A stretch of 64,000 bases of DNA from JBFMCT01 sp046565765 (GTDB lineage: Bacteria > Actinomycetota > Acidimicrobiia > Acidimicrobiales > AC-14): positions 20,874 to 84,873 of the forward strand of contig JBKHXX010000078.1 of the NCBI GenBank assembly GCA_046565765.1. The letters run 5' to 3'. Positions 48,002 through 55,604 of this stretch are shown here, in pieces. A model generated the notes under the pieces. It searched no databases. It was not told the origin of the DNA and saw nothing but the letters and a program-made list of their open reading frames with translations. Every line of letters starts with the position of its first letter. Positions within the stretch are counted from its first letter, which is position 1. The position numbers were made by a program, and so were the translations under genes.

Positions 48002-48065
48002 GAGCGATCATTCTAGGAGCGCGCGCTCCCGAAATCGCAACGCGGCGGTGTACGGTGCGGGGACC

Positions 48066-48740
48066 ATGGCGTCAGCCCGTACGAGCGCCGGCCACGAGAC
48101 CCGCTCACGCATCGTCGACGCCGCGGTGCACACGATCAAGGCGGAGGGCGTGGTGGGCACCAGCGCCCGGGCCATCGCCCGTGCCGGCGACTTCAACCAG
48201 GCCCTGATCTTCTACCACTTCGGCTCGGTGCAGCAGCTGCTGCTGGCCGCCGTGGAGCGCATGAGCCAGCAGCGCATGGCCCGCTACCAGGAGCGGCTGG
48301 CCCGTGTGTCCACCCTGGCCGAGCTGGTGGCCGTGGGGGCCCGGTGCCACCGGGAGGACGTGGAGGACGGCAACATCCGCGTCCTCTCCCAGATGCTGGC
48401 CGCCTCGTCGTCCTCGCCCGAGCTGGCGGGGCGGCTCCAGGGGCTCTTCGACCCGTGGGTGGCGCTGGTGGAGGCGTCGGTCGCACGGGTCCTGAGCGGG
48501 ACGGCCTACGAGACGGCGGTGCCCGTCCACGACGTGGCGGTGGGGGTGGTCGCCTTCTTCATGGGCATCGAGCTGCTCAACCAGCTGTACGACACGTCGC
48601 CTTCGGCCACCGTCCTGTTCGGGGCGATGGAGCAGGTGGCGGGTCTGCTGGAAGGGCTGCTGGGGGCTAGCCCGGGTCCGGCGCCGGACGGCCCGAGCGC
48701 GCCCGCGCCTCGGCCAGCTGGTCCTTCACCTGGCGCTTGA
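48066..48740 (+). CDS. TetR-family transcriptional regulator
   Basis: A 224-residue TetR protein. The DNA-binding part reads HETRSRIVDAAVHTIKAEGV, TSARAIARAGDFNQALIFYH, with the conserved F-Y-H. The ligand domain is at about 85-200. The last 25 residues (Pro/Ala/Ser) are disordered and overlap sufE by 74 bases tail to tail, so the C-terminus may be less important. The target could be the divergent merR-menG-menF operon, 64 bases away. ATG 48066 has TACGGT nine bases upstream. Confidence 0.85.
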   Translation: MASARTSAGHETRSRIVDAAVHTIKAEGVVGTSARAIARAGDFNQALIFYHFGSVQQLLLAAVERMSQQRMARYQERLARVSTLAELVAVGARCHREDVEDGNIRVLSQMLAASSSSPELAGRLQGLFDPWVALVEASVARVLSGTAYETAVPVHDVAVGVVAFFMGIELLNQLYDTSPSATVLFGAMEQVAGLLEGLLGASPGPAPDGPSAPAPRPAGPSPGA

Positions 48741-49137
48741 GCCGGGCCAGGATGGCGCCCATCCCGCGTAGGCGGAGGCTGGAGATCGCCTCGCCCAGGC
48801 CCATCTTCAGGTAGAAGTCGTTGGGCGTGGCCAGCACGTCCTCCGCCTTGGCCCCGTTCAGCCCGCTGTGGAGGATGCCGGCGAAGCCGCGGGTGGTGGG
48901 TGACTCGGCGGGCACGTCGAAGTGGAGGACGACCTTCTCCTCGTCGTCGACCTCGGTGGCGAGGAAGAACGGCGTCTGGCACTCGGGCACCTGCTCCATG
49001 CGGTCGCGGTGCTCGAGGTACTCCTCCGGGAGCGGCGGCACCTTCCGGGAGTACTCGAGCAGGGCCTGGACCCGGAGGTCGCGCGGGGCCGAGGCGAAGA
49101 GGTCGACGATGCGCTGCAGCGGCGGGGCGGTGGCCAT
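48667..49137 (-). CDS. sufE: SufE-family sulfur acceptor
   Basis: A 156-residue SufE-like protein. SufE takes persulfide sulfur from a cysteine desulfurase for Fe-S assembly. The active Cys is in VPECQTPFFLATEVDD, and RGFAGILHSGLNGAKAEDVL and FYLKMGLGEAISSLRLRGMG are family segments. TACCAT (49150-49145) is seven bases before ATG 49137 (leaderless). A rhodanese gene is divergent; in mycobacteria sufE-like and rhodanese genes are also neighbours. The desulfurase (SufS) is not in this window. Confidence 0.88.
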   Translation of the reverse strand: MATAPPLQRIVDLFASAPRDLRVQALLEYSRKVPPLPEEYLEHRDRMEQVPECQTPFFLATEVDDEEKVVLHFDVPAESPTTRGFAGILHSGLNGAKAEDVLATPNDFYLKMGLGEAISSLRLRGMGAILARLKRQVKDQLAEARARSGRPAPDPG

Positions 49138-49236
49138 GGCGCCAATGGTAGTCGCCGCGGCCCTAATTCCGATCTGCGAGGTCGGGAATTCGGCACTAGG
49201 CTTTCGGCGAACGACACGCAACAAGAGGGAGACAGG
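49138..49236. promoter_or_regulatory. Divergent sufE/rhodanese promoter region with inverted repeat
   Basis: AATTCC (49165-49170) and GGAATT (49185-49190) form six-base arms around 14 bases. TAGGCT (49197-49202) is a candidate rightward -10, and TACCAT (49150-49145) the leftward one. The repeat would overlap the rightward -35 zone, as expected of a repressor site, perhaps for an Fe-S or thiol sensor. Confidence 0.4.
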
Positions 49237-50121
49237 ATGCCCGTACCGCAAGATCCGGCACCCGAGCTGCAGCAGTACGCCCATCCCGAGCGACTCGTCA
49301 CGACCCAGTGGCTGGCCGACAACCTCGACAACCCCGACATCGTCGTGGTCGAGTCCGACGAGGACGTGTTGCTCTACGACACCGGCCACATCCCCGGCGC
49401 CATCAAGGTCGACTGGCACCTCGACCTCAACGACCCCGTCACCCGCGACTACGTGGACGGCGAGGGCTTCTCCAAGCTCTGCTCGAAGAACGGCATCCGG
49501 CGCGACTCGACGGTCGTCTTCTACGGGGACAACTTCAACTGGTGGGCGGCCTACGCCCTGTGGGTCTTCACCCTGTTCGGCCACGAGGACGTGCGGCTGC
49601 TCAACGGCGGCCGCATGAAGTGGATCTCCGAGGGCCGGGAGCTGACCACCGACGTCGTCAAGCGGGAGCCCAGCGAGTACCCGGTGGTGGAGCGCAACGA
49701 CGCCGCCATCCGCGCCTTCCGCGACGAGGTGAAGTCCCACATCGGCCAGCCCATGGTCGACGTGCGCTCGCCGGGCGAGTACTCGGGCGAGCTGCTGCAC
49801 ATGCCCGACTACCCCCAGGAGGGGGCGCTGCGGGGCGGCCACATCCCCGGGGCCAAGTCGAAGCCGTGGAAGAACGCGGCCAACGACGACGGCACGTTCA
49901 AGGGGGCCGACGCCCTGCGGGCGATCTACGGCGAGGAGCTCGGCCTCCAGCAGGACGACGACGTGATCGTGTACTGCCGCATCGGCGAGCGGTCCAGCCA
50001 CACCTGGTTCGTGCTCACCCACCTGCTCGGCTACGGGCAGGTGCGCAACTACGACGGTTCGTGGACGGAGTGGGGCAACCTCGTGGGCGCCCCCATCGAG
50101 AAGAGCTTCTCCCCGGCCTAG
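49237..50121 (+). CDS. Thiosulfate sulfurtransferase (CysA2/SseA-type rhodanese)
   Basis: A 294-residue tandem rhodanese. The N-terminal inactive domain (YDTGHIPGAIKVDWHLDLND) is followed by the active one with MVDVRSPGEYSGELLHMPDY, GGHIPGAKSKPWKNA and the catalytic loop VIVYCRIGERSSHTWF, identical in kind to mycobacterial CysA2. It moves sulfane sulfur from thiosulfate or persulfides to acceptors. GAGGGAGACAGG precedes ATG 49237. Divergent from sufE, suggesting joint sulfur handling. Confidence 0.92.
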   Translation: MPVPQDPAPELQQYAHPERLVTTQWLADNLDNPDIVVVESDEDVLLYDTGHIPGAIKVDWHLDLNDPVTRDYVDGEGFSKLCSKNGIRRDSTVVFYGDNFNWWAAYALWVFTLFGHEDVRLLNGGRMKWISEGRELTTDVVKREPSEYPVVERNDAAIRAFRDEVKSHIGQPMVDVRSPGEYSGELLHMPDYPQEGALRGGHIPGAKSKPWKNAANDDGTFKGADALRAIYGEELGLQQDDDVIVYCRIGERSSHTWFVLTHLLGYGQVRNYDGSWTEWGNLVGAPIEKSFSPA

Positions 50122-50137
50122 GAACCGACCGTCTTGC

Positions 50138-50170
50138 GGCGCCGAGCGCACCTCCCAGGTGCGCGGCGCC
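50138..50170 (+). terminator. Strong GC hairpin after the rhodanese gene
   Basis: Arms GGCGCC-GA-GCGCACCT (50138-50153) and AGGTGCGC-GGCGCC (50157-50170) form 14 pairs with a two-base bulge and a three-base loop. It starts 16 bases after the stop codon. There is no T-tract, so it is a terminator-like or 3'-protecting structure of the type common in GC-rich actinobacteria. Confidence 0.55.
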
Positions 50171-50224
50171 GGAGAACCGGAGGATCCACCAGCTCGGCCA
50201 CCGCCACGGGTACGGTCCGCGGCG

Positions 50225-50752
50225 GTGGCCGAGTCGCGTCACACGGCGCCTCCGGACGTTTCGATCCGCCGGCTCCGCTGGGCCCGCTTCCTGCGGCGGG
50301 TGTTCTTCGTGTTGATCTGCGCCATCCTCCTGGCCGGGATCCTCGACGTGTTCGGCATCAAGTCGGGCGAGGCCACGGCCTCCGGCGGCGGCTACGAGCT
50401 GACGGTCACCTACGACGAGCGCACCCGGCCCGGCCTGGCCACCACCGTGGAAGTCGAGATCCGCCGCGCAGGCGGGTTCCAGGGCTCGGTGGCCGTCTCG
50501 TTCACCTCCGCCTACTTCGACAACCTCGACCTCAACGGGGTGGACCCAGAGCCGCTGGGCGGCACCTCGACGGCCGAGGAGGTCATGCTGTACTTCGAGC
50601 CGCCCCGCACGGGCGACACCATGACCATCGGCTTCGACGCCCGGGTCCAGCCCAACGTCCAGCTCAGGACGGCCAAGGCCGACGTGTCGGTGCTCGACGA
50701 CGCCGGGCAGCCGGTGGCCACGGCCCGGATCGAGACGCTGGTGATGCCCTGA
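50225..50752 (+). CDS. Membrane-anchored hypothetical protein
   Basis: A 175-residue protein. An N-terminal basic part (SIRRLRWARFLRR) and one helix (VFFVLICAILLAGILDVFGI) anchor a beta-rich outer domain (GYELTVTYDERTRPGLATTV, GSVAVSFTSAYFDNL). No family recognised. GTG 50225 is chosen because it gives a short N-terminus and has TACGGT eight bases upstream. Its stop overlaps the DUF421 start (TGATG), so the two are partners. Confidence 0.65.
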   Translation: MAESRHTAPPDVSIRRLRWARFLRRVFFVLICAILLAGILDVFGIKSGEATASGGGYELTVTYDERTRPGLATTVEVEIRRAGGFQGSVAVSFTSAYFDNLDLNGVDPEPLGGTSTAEEVMLYFEPPRTGDTMTIGFDARVQPNVQLRTAKADVSVLDDAGQPVATARIETLVMP

Positions 50753-51243
50753 TGGACCTGATGGTCCGGGCCACGGTCGTCTACTTCTTCCTCTGGGCCG
50801 TCGCCCGGGGGGTGGGCAAGCGGGAGCTCAGCCAGATGACGGCTTTCGAGCTGATCCTGCTGGTGGTCATGGGCGACCTGGTGCAACAGGGCGTCACCCA
50901 GGAGGACATGTCGATCACCGGGGCCATCCTCGTCATCAGCACGCTGACCTTCTGGATCGTGGTGATGTCCTACCTGTCGTTCCGGTTCAAGCGCACCCGC
51001 ACCGTGTTCGAGGGCCTGCCCGTGGTCATCGTGCGCGACGGCGAACCGCTGGAGGACTTCCTGCGGCTGGAGCGGGTGACGATCGACGAGGTCAAAGAGG
51101 GGGCCCGGAACCAGGGCGTGGAGGACCTGAAGGACGTCAAGCTGGGCGTGCTCGAGCCCGACGGCAAGTTCACGTTCCTCACCGACGACGGCGACGGCGG
51201 CGGCGGCGAGCAGGGCGACGAGGGGGGCGGGCCCGCCGTCTGA
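50752..51243 (+). CDS. DUF421 (YetF-like) membrane protein
   Basis: A 163-residue protein with about three membrane helices: VRATVVYFFLWAVARGVGKR, LSQMTAFELILLVVMGDLV and ITGAILVISTLTFWIVVMSY. The cytoplasmic DUF421 domain follows (GLPVVIVRDGEPLEDFLRLE, LGVLEPDGKFTFL). The Gly/Glu/Asp tail is disordered. YetF homologues are poorly understood membrane proteins of sporulators and actinobacteria. Coupled to the anchored protein before it. Confidence 0.82.
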   Translation: MDLMVRATVVYFFLWAVARGVGKRELSQMTAFELILLVVMGDLVQQGVTQEDMSITGAILVISTLTFWIVVMSYLSFRFKRTRTVFEGLPVVIVRDGEPLEDFLRLERVTIDEVKEGARNQGVEDLKDVKLGVLEPDGKFTFLTDDGDGGGGEQGDEGGGPAV

Positions 51244-51292
51244 AATCTGCCTGTTCCCACCGAGGGTGGGGAGGCGTACACTGTCGAGCGTC

Positions 51293-51694
51293 GTGTACGA
51301 GATGTCGATCGAAGTACTGGACGGGCAGTACTCCGCGGGCCTCTGGGCCGAGGCGCACGGCGACAGCCTGATCCAGGCCGCCATCCTCCATGGGGCTGTC
51401 GACTGGAACCTCCATCACCTGCGCTGGGGCGTGGTGCTGGAGCTGAGCTTCCAGAACGAAGACCAGTGGGAGCGCTTCCGCGCCGACGCGGCGGTCGACG
51501 CCGCCCTCGACTCCGTTCCCAACCCCGACGGGCTGCTGATCTACCGGGGCCGGGGCGGCAGCTCCACGCCTCGCGAGCCCCGCCGCCCGCGGCCTTTGGC
51601 CGGCGCCGGGGCGGCCGCCCTCCCGCTGCCGTTCGACGACTGGCAGATCGTCGAGCCGCCCACCCCGCCTACCCGGATCCTCGCCCTGCGCTAG
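51293..51694 (+). CDS. Hypothetical protein, ferredoxin-like fold possible
   Basis: A 133-residue protein. SIEVLDGQYSAGLWAEAHGD, then GVVLELSFQNEDQWERFRAD and PNPDGLLIYRGRGG, reminiscent of small alpha/beta dimeric proteins (ABM-like), followed by a disordered Pro-rich tail. Start uncertain: GTG 51293 with TACACT ten bases upstream, or ATG 51302. The tail overlaps the leftward membrane gene by 26 bases. Confidence 0.5.
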   Translation: MYEMSIEVLDGQYSAGLWAEAHGDSLIQAAILHGAVDWNLHHLRWGVVLELSFQNEDQWERFRADAAVDAALDSVPNPDGLLIYRGRGGSSTPREPRRPRPLAGAGAAALPLPFDDWQIVEPPTPPTRILALR

Positions 51695-52001
51695 CCACCG
51701 CCGCGCCGGCCGCCAGCAGGCCGGCCACCAGCAGCGGCAGGCCGATGGTGAAGATCCCGAGCGTGCCCACGGCCAGCAGCACCAGCGCGCCGAGCGCCAG
51801 CAGGAGGGTCCGCACCGCACCCCGAGGCGCTACCGACCCCGCCGCCGCAGCGACGGCGCCTCCTCCCAGGAGCACGGCGAAGGTGACGACGCCGGCCGCC
51901 TCGTTGTTCCCCTCGGACGTCGCCACCACCACGTACACGCCGGTCATGGCGGCGGCGATCACGGCCGCCACGACGCCGGCGATCGAGGGCCGTTCAGGCA
52001 C
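51669..52001 (-). CDS. Small hydrophobic membrane protein
   Basis: A 110-residue protein with about four helices (IAGVVAAVIAAAMTGVYVVV, AAGVVTFAVLLGGGAVAAAA, LLLALGALVLLAVGTLGIFT, GLPLLVAGLLAAGAAVA). No family recognised. GTG 52001 overlaps the end of the 92-residue membrane gene by eight bases, so the two are made together. Confidence 0.55.
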   Translation of the reverse strand: MPERPSIAGVVAAVIAAAMTGVYVVVATSEGNNEAAGVVTFAVLLGGGAVAAAAGSVAPRGAVRTLLLALGALVLLAVGTLGIFTIGLPLLVAGLLAAGAAVASAGRGSG

Positions 52002-52272
52002 GGGCGACCAGGGCCGTGACCGTGGCGGCCAGCGCCAGCGGTAGCAGCCAGATGAACGGCTGGCGTTCGCCGAGCGCGCCGTAGACGCCCGCCCAGGCCA
52101 CCATCCCCGCGCCCAGGCCGGCGGCTGCGCCCCAGCACACGGCACCGGCGCGGGTCGAGCGGCGGGCGGCCCACACGTGCAAGGGGAGCAGCAGCGGCAG
52201 CAGCAGGAAGGCGGCCCACGAGAGCAGGAGCAGCCCGGTCAGACCGGCCAGAGCCACCCTGCGGAGATCCAT
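51994..52272 (-). CDS. Small membrane protein, divergent from TetR
   Basis: A 92-residue protein with three helices (LAGLTGLLLLSWAAFLLLPL, AVCWGAAAGLGAGMVAWAGV, IWLLPLALAATVTALV). Family unknown. ATG 52272 is preferred to ATG 52284 because TATGAT (52285-52280) lies seven bases before it, a leaderless arrangement. It is divergent from a TetR gene, whose likely operator overlaps this promoter, so it and the next membrane gene are probably TetR targets. Confidence 0.6.
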   Translation of the reverse strand: MDLRRVALAGLTGLLLLSWAAFLLLPLLLPLHVWAARRSTRAGAVCWGAAAGLGAGMVAWAGVYGALGERQPFIWLLPLALAATVTALVARA

Positions 52273-52278
52273 CCCGAC

Positions 52279-52296
52279 TATCATACATACGTATGA
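52279..52296. promoter_or_regulatory. Shared bidirectional -10 and TetR-type operator
   Basis: TATCAT (52279-52284, rightwards) and TATGAT (52285-52280, leftwards) overlap. The inverted repeat TCATAC-ATAC-GTATGA (52281-52296) covers both and includes the ATG of the TetR gene. A repressor here would shut both directions, including its own gene. Confidence 0.6.
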
Positions 52297-52898
52297 CTGA
52301 CACCCGCCAGGCGCTGGTCGAGGGGGTGACCGAGTGCATCCGGGAAGGGGGGGTGGGCGCCGCCAGCTCTCGTGCCATCGCCGCCGCCGCGGGCGTGAAC
52401 CTGGGCGCCATCACGTACCACTTCGGGTCCAAGGACGACCTGGTGGCCGAGGCCCTGCTGACCACGATCCGAGGAGCCTTCGAGCCGGCTCTGTCAGCCC
52501 TCCGGCGCGACGACCTCGAGCCCGCGGTGCGGGTGGGCATGGCGGTGGAGGCGTTGAGGGGGACGTTCCGGGCGCAGGCGGCCGACGCTCCCGCCTACGT
52601 CGAAGCGCTGGTGCAGGCCCGCCACCTTCCTGCGCTGCGCGAGGGGCTCTTCGAGTTGGCCGGTGAGCTGCGGCGGTTCCTGTCCGAGCAGATCGCGGCG
52701 CAGCAGGAGGCCGGTCAGCTGCCCGCCTGGATCGACCCCGCCCCCATGGCGACGCTGATCCTGGCCGTCCTCAACGGCACCGTGATGCAGGCCGTGCTCG
52801 ACCCCGAGGGCACCGACGTCGACGCGGTGGCCGCCCAGTTCGCAGCGCTGCTCCTCGCCGTGGCGACCGGGCCGTGGCGACCGGTCGCTGAGGGTTAG
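52293..52898 (+). CDS. TetR-family transcriptional regulator
   Basis: A 201-residue regulator with TRQALVEGVTECIREGGVGA, SSRAIAAAAGVNLGAITYHF and SKDDLVAEALL. The C-terminal domain is helical with no recognised ligand class. ATG 52293 lies within the probable operator; TATCAT eight bases before it serves as -10. It is probably an autorepressor that also controls the two small leftward membrane genes. Stop overlaps that of the secreted Pro/Thr-rich gene. Confidence 0.85.
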   Translation: MTDTRQALVEGVTECIREGGVGAASSRAIAAAAGVNLGAITYHFGSKDDLVAEALLTTIRGAFEPALSALRRDDLEPAVRVGMAVEALRGTFRAQAADAPAYVEALVQARHLPALREGLFELAGELRRFLSEQIAAQQEAGQLPAWIDPAPMATLILAVLNGTVMQAVLDPEGTDVDAVAAQFAALLLAVATGPWRPVAEG

Positions 52899-53317
52899 AG
52901 GAAGTCGGCCAGCTCGCCCAGGCCGAACGCCTCGAAGATCTCGCGGATGTTGTCGGCGATGTCCTCGAACCGGTCGAGAACCTCCTCGGCCAGCTCGTCC
53001 GACGAGGGCGCGGTGATCGGCGGCATCGTCGGCGGGGGTGAGGAGGTCGGGGGACTGGTCGAGGGCGGCATGGTCGGCGGCGGCGAGGTGGTCGTCGTGG
53101 TCGGCGGCGGCATGGTCGGCGGGGGCGACGTGGTGGGGGTCGGGATGGTGAACCCGGGGATGCTCGGGAAGGTGATGTCGGGGAACTCGGGCGGGAGCGT
53201 CTGCGCCGAGCTGCTCCCGATCATGGTCATGGCGCCGTAGAGCACGACCGCTCCGACCAACCCGCCCCGTACCAGCCGTCGACGCACGGCCCACCTCCCG
53301 CAGTCCCGTCCGGACAT
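52895..53317 (-). CDS. Secreted Pro/Thr/Ser-rich protein
   Basis: A 140-residue secreted protein. Signal peptide: basic MSGRDCGRWAVRRRL, helix GGLVGAVVLYGAMTMI, probable cleavage after SSAQ. The middle is repeats of Pro and Thr (TTSPPPTMPPPTTTTTSPPP), a stalk suited to glycosylation or to crossing the wall, and the end is an acidic amphipathic helix (ELAEEVLDRFEDIADNIREI). Function unknown. ATG 53317 is the only suitable start. Confidence 0.65.
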   Translation of the reverse strand: MSGRDCGRWAVRRRLVRGGLVGAVVLYGAMTMIGSSSAQTLPPEFPDITFPSIPGFTIPTPTTSPPPTMPPPTTTTTSPPPTMPPSTSPPTSSPPPTMPPITAPSSDELAEEVLDRFEDIADNIREIFEAFGLGELADFL

Positions 53318-53353
53318 GTACGTCTAGTGGGAGCGGCGGCCCCGGGTCAAGGG

Positions 53354-55549
53354 TCAGTCGGCGGGGCTGATGGTGAGGGTCTGGGACGCCGGCCGGCCGT
53401 CGCCCCGCTCCAGGCGGACGGCCAGCTGGCCGTTGCCGAACGAGGCGGCGGCCGGGCCCCGGAATCCCTCGGGGACCTCGAGGGTGCGGGAGAACGGCCC
53501 GTAGTGCCACTCGTGGAGCGAGTAGTCCTTCTCGGCAGGCGTGCGCATGGCGGCGTCGATCCGCACCGTGCCGTCCTCGACGCTCACCGTGACGTCGTCG
53601 GCCATCACGCCCGGGAGGGGCGCCACGATCACCAGCGCCCCGCTCGTCTCGTACATGTTGACGGGCACGTGCTGGGGCTCGTAGTCGGCGGCGGGCTGGC
53701 TCCCCCCGCCCAGCAGGTCGCGGGCGGCGGCGGCGATGGCCTCGGCGTCGATGCCCGCTGCGCTCACCAGCTCGGCCGGCTTGCCCGACGTGGGCATGCC
53801 GCTCACCGCCAGGCAGCGCACCTTCACCGGCGTCTCGCTCTCGGCGAAGACCTCGAGCACGGCGTCGCCCAGCCCCCCCTCGGGCCAGTGGTCCTCGGCC
53901 ACCACGATGCGGCCGTCGCAGTCCCGCGCCGCCTGGCGCAGGGTGGCGGCGTCGATGGGCTTGATTGAGTAGGCGTCGATCACGCGGGCGCTCACACCGT
54001 CGGCGGCCAGGGCCTCGGCCGCCTTGACGGCCTCGTGGAGCGTGATCCCGGCGCCCACCAGGGCCACCTGGTCGGACGACGACCGCCGCACGACCTTCGA
54101 CCCGCCGATCGGGAACGACTCGTCGGGGCGGTAGAGGGTGGGCGTGGCGCCCCGGGTGGTGCGCAGGTAGGCGATCCCGCCCCGGTCGGCCATGGCGGCC
54201 ACGAGGGCGGCCGTCGACGTAGCGTCGGAGGGGTACAGCACGGTGGAGCCGTGGATGGCCCGCAGCGACGCCAGGTCCTCCAGCCCCATCTGCGACGGCC
54301 CGTCCTCGCCGATGGACACGCCTGCGTGGGAGCCCACGATGCACAGGCGGGCCCGGGAGACGGCGGCCATGCGCACGAAGTCGTATGCCCGGCTCAGGAA
54401 GGCGGCGAACGTGGACAGGTAAGGGGTCCAGCCCCGAACCTGGAGGCCGATGGCGGTGGCCACCATCTGCTGCTCGGCGATGTAGCACTCGACGTAGCGG
54501 TCGGGGTGGGCGGCCCGGAAGATCTCCGAGTAGGTCGAGTTGGAGACCTCCCCGTCGAGGGCCACGACGTCGCCCCGCACCTCGCCCAGGGCGGCCAGCG
54601 CCTGGCCGTAGGCCTTGCGGGTGGCCACCTCGTCGCCCAGCTCGTAGGTGGGCAGCTCGGCCTGGCCGTCGCCACCGGCCGGCACGGAGCGCTGCGGGCC
54701 GCCCTCGGGCTTGGCCACCGCGACCGTCATGCCCCGGTCGCCGCCCAGGGCCTCGACCGCCTCCTCCCACCGCTCGACCGCCTTGCCGTGGGCGTTCTCC
54801 TGGTCCTCCACCCACTCCACGCCCGCGCCCTTCTTGGTCTGGGCCACGATGACGGTGGGCCGGCCGGTGGTGCCGACCGCCTCGGCATAGGCGGCGTCCA
54901 CCGCGTCGCAGTCGTGGCCGTCGACGGTGACGGCGTGCCACCCGAACGCCTCGAACCGGCGGCGGTAGCTGTCGAGGTCCCAGCCCTGGCGGGTGGCGCC
55001 CGACTGTCCGAGGCGGTTGACGTCGACGATGGCGGTGAGGTTGTCGAGGTCCCAGAACGAGGCCGCCTCCGCCGCCTCCCACATCGATCCCTCGGCCATC
55101 TCGGAGTCGCCGCACAGCACCCACACCCGCGACGGCGAGCCTTCGAACCGCTTGGCGCCGAGGGCCACGCCCACCGCGATGGGCAGCCCTTGGCCCAGCG
55201 AGCCGGTGGCCACGTCGACCCACGGGATCATGGGGGTGGGGTGGCCCTCGAGCATGGACCCGAAGCGGCGGTAGCTCCCCAGGTCCTGCTCCGACACCGC
55301 GCCGGCCGCCTTGTAGACGGCGTAGAGCAGCGGGGAGGCGTGCCCCTTGGAGAAGATCAGGTGGTCGTTGGCCGGGTTGTCGGGGTCGGCGAAGTCGTAG
55401 CGGAGGTGGTTGGCCATCAGCACGGCCATGAGATCGGCCGCCGACATCGACGAGGTGGGGTGGCCGGAGTTGGCCTTGCCGCTCATCCGCACTGCGTCCA
55501 CGCGCAGCTGTTGGGCCAGTTCCTGGACGTTGACGCCGGTGTCGCTCAT
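53354..55549 (-). CDS. Transketolase with C-terminal Hsp20 (alpha-crystallin) domain
   Basis: A 731-residue fusion. Residues 1-about 610 are transketolase: FSKGHASPLLYA, the ThDP motif VWVLCGDSEMAEGSMWEAAE with Asn178, YIAEQQMVATAIGLQVRG, and the C-terminal domain (EDHWPEGGLGDAVLEVFAE). It swaps two-carbon units in the pentose phosphate pathway. After a GGGSQPAA linker, residues about 623-731 form an Hsp20 fold: VPVNMYETSGALVIVAPLPG, a beta sandwich, and EWHYGPFSRTLEVPEGF. Small heat-shock domains usually act as chaperones and are not part of transketolase. TAGCAT six bases before ATG 55549 marks a leaderless start. Confidence 0.88.
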   Translation of the reverse strand: MSDTGVNVQELAQQLRVDAVRMSGKANSGHPTSSMSAADLMAVLMANHLRYDFADPDNPANDHLIFSKGHASPLLYAVYKAAGAVSEQDLGSYRRFGSMLEGHPTPMIPWVDVATGSLGQGLPIAVGVALGAKRFEGSPSRVWVLCGDSEMAEGSMWEAAEAASFWDLDNLTAIVDVNRLGQSGATRQGWDLDSYRRRFEAFGWHAVTVDGHDCDAVDAAYAEAVGTTGRPTVIVAQTKKGAGVEWVEDQENAHGKAVERWEEAVEALGGDRGMTVAVAKPEGGPQRSVPAGGDGQAELPTYELGDEVATRKAYGQALAALGEVRGDVVALDGEVSNSTYSEIFRAAHPDRYVECYIAEQQMVATAIGLQVRGWTPYLSTFAAFLSRAYDFVRMAAVSRARLCIVGSHAGVSIGEDGPSQMGLEDLASLRAIHGSTVLYPSDATSTAALVAAMADRGGIAYLRTTRGATPTLYRPDESFPIGGSKVVRRSSSDQVALVGAGITLHEAVKAAEALAADGVSARVIDAYSIKPIDAATLRQAARDCDGRIVVAEDHWPEGGLGDAVLEVFAESETPVKVRCLAVSGMPTSGKPAELVSAAGIDAEAIAAAARDLLGGGSQPAADYEPQHVPVNMYETSGALVIVAPLPGVMADDVTVSVEDGTVRIDAAMRTPAEKDYSLHEWHYGPFSRTLEVPEGFRGPAAASFGNGQLAVRLERGDGRPASQTLTISPAD

Positions 55550-55561
55550 CCCGCCATGCTA
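55550..55561 (-). promoter_or_regulatory. Leaderless-type -10 for the transketolase-Hsp20 gene
   Basis: TAGCAT on the minus strand (55561-55556), six bases, then ATG 55549. Confidence 0.5.
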
Positions 55562-55604
55562 GGGACCGCGGGCCGCTCCCCCGACCGGGGGACGGGAGGG
55601 GGTA

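Noticed and set aside
50138..50170. GC hairpin as a tRNA-like or riboswitch structure
   Set aside because: A single stem with a three-base loop and no conserved RNA motif; terminator-like is enough.
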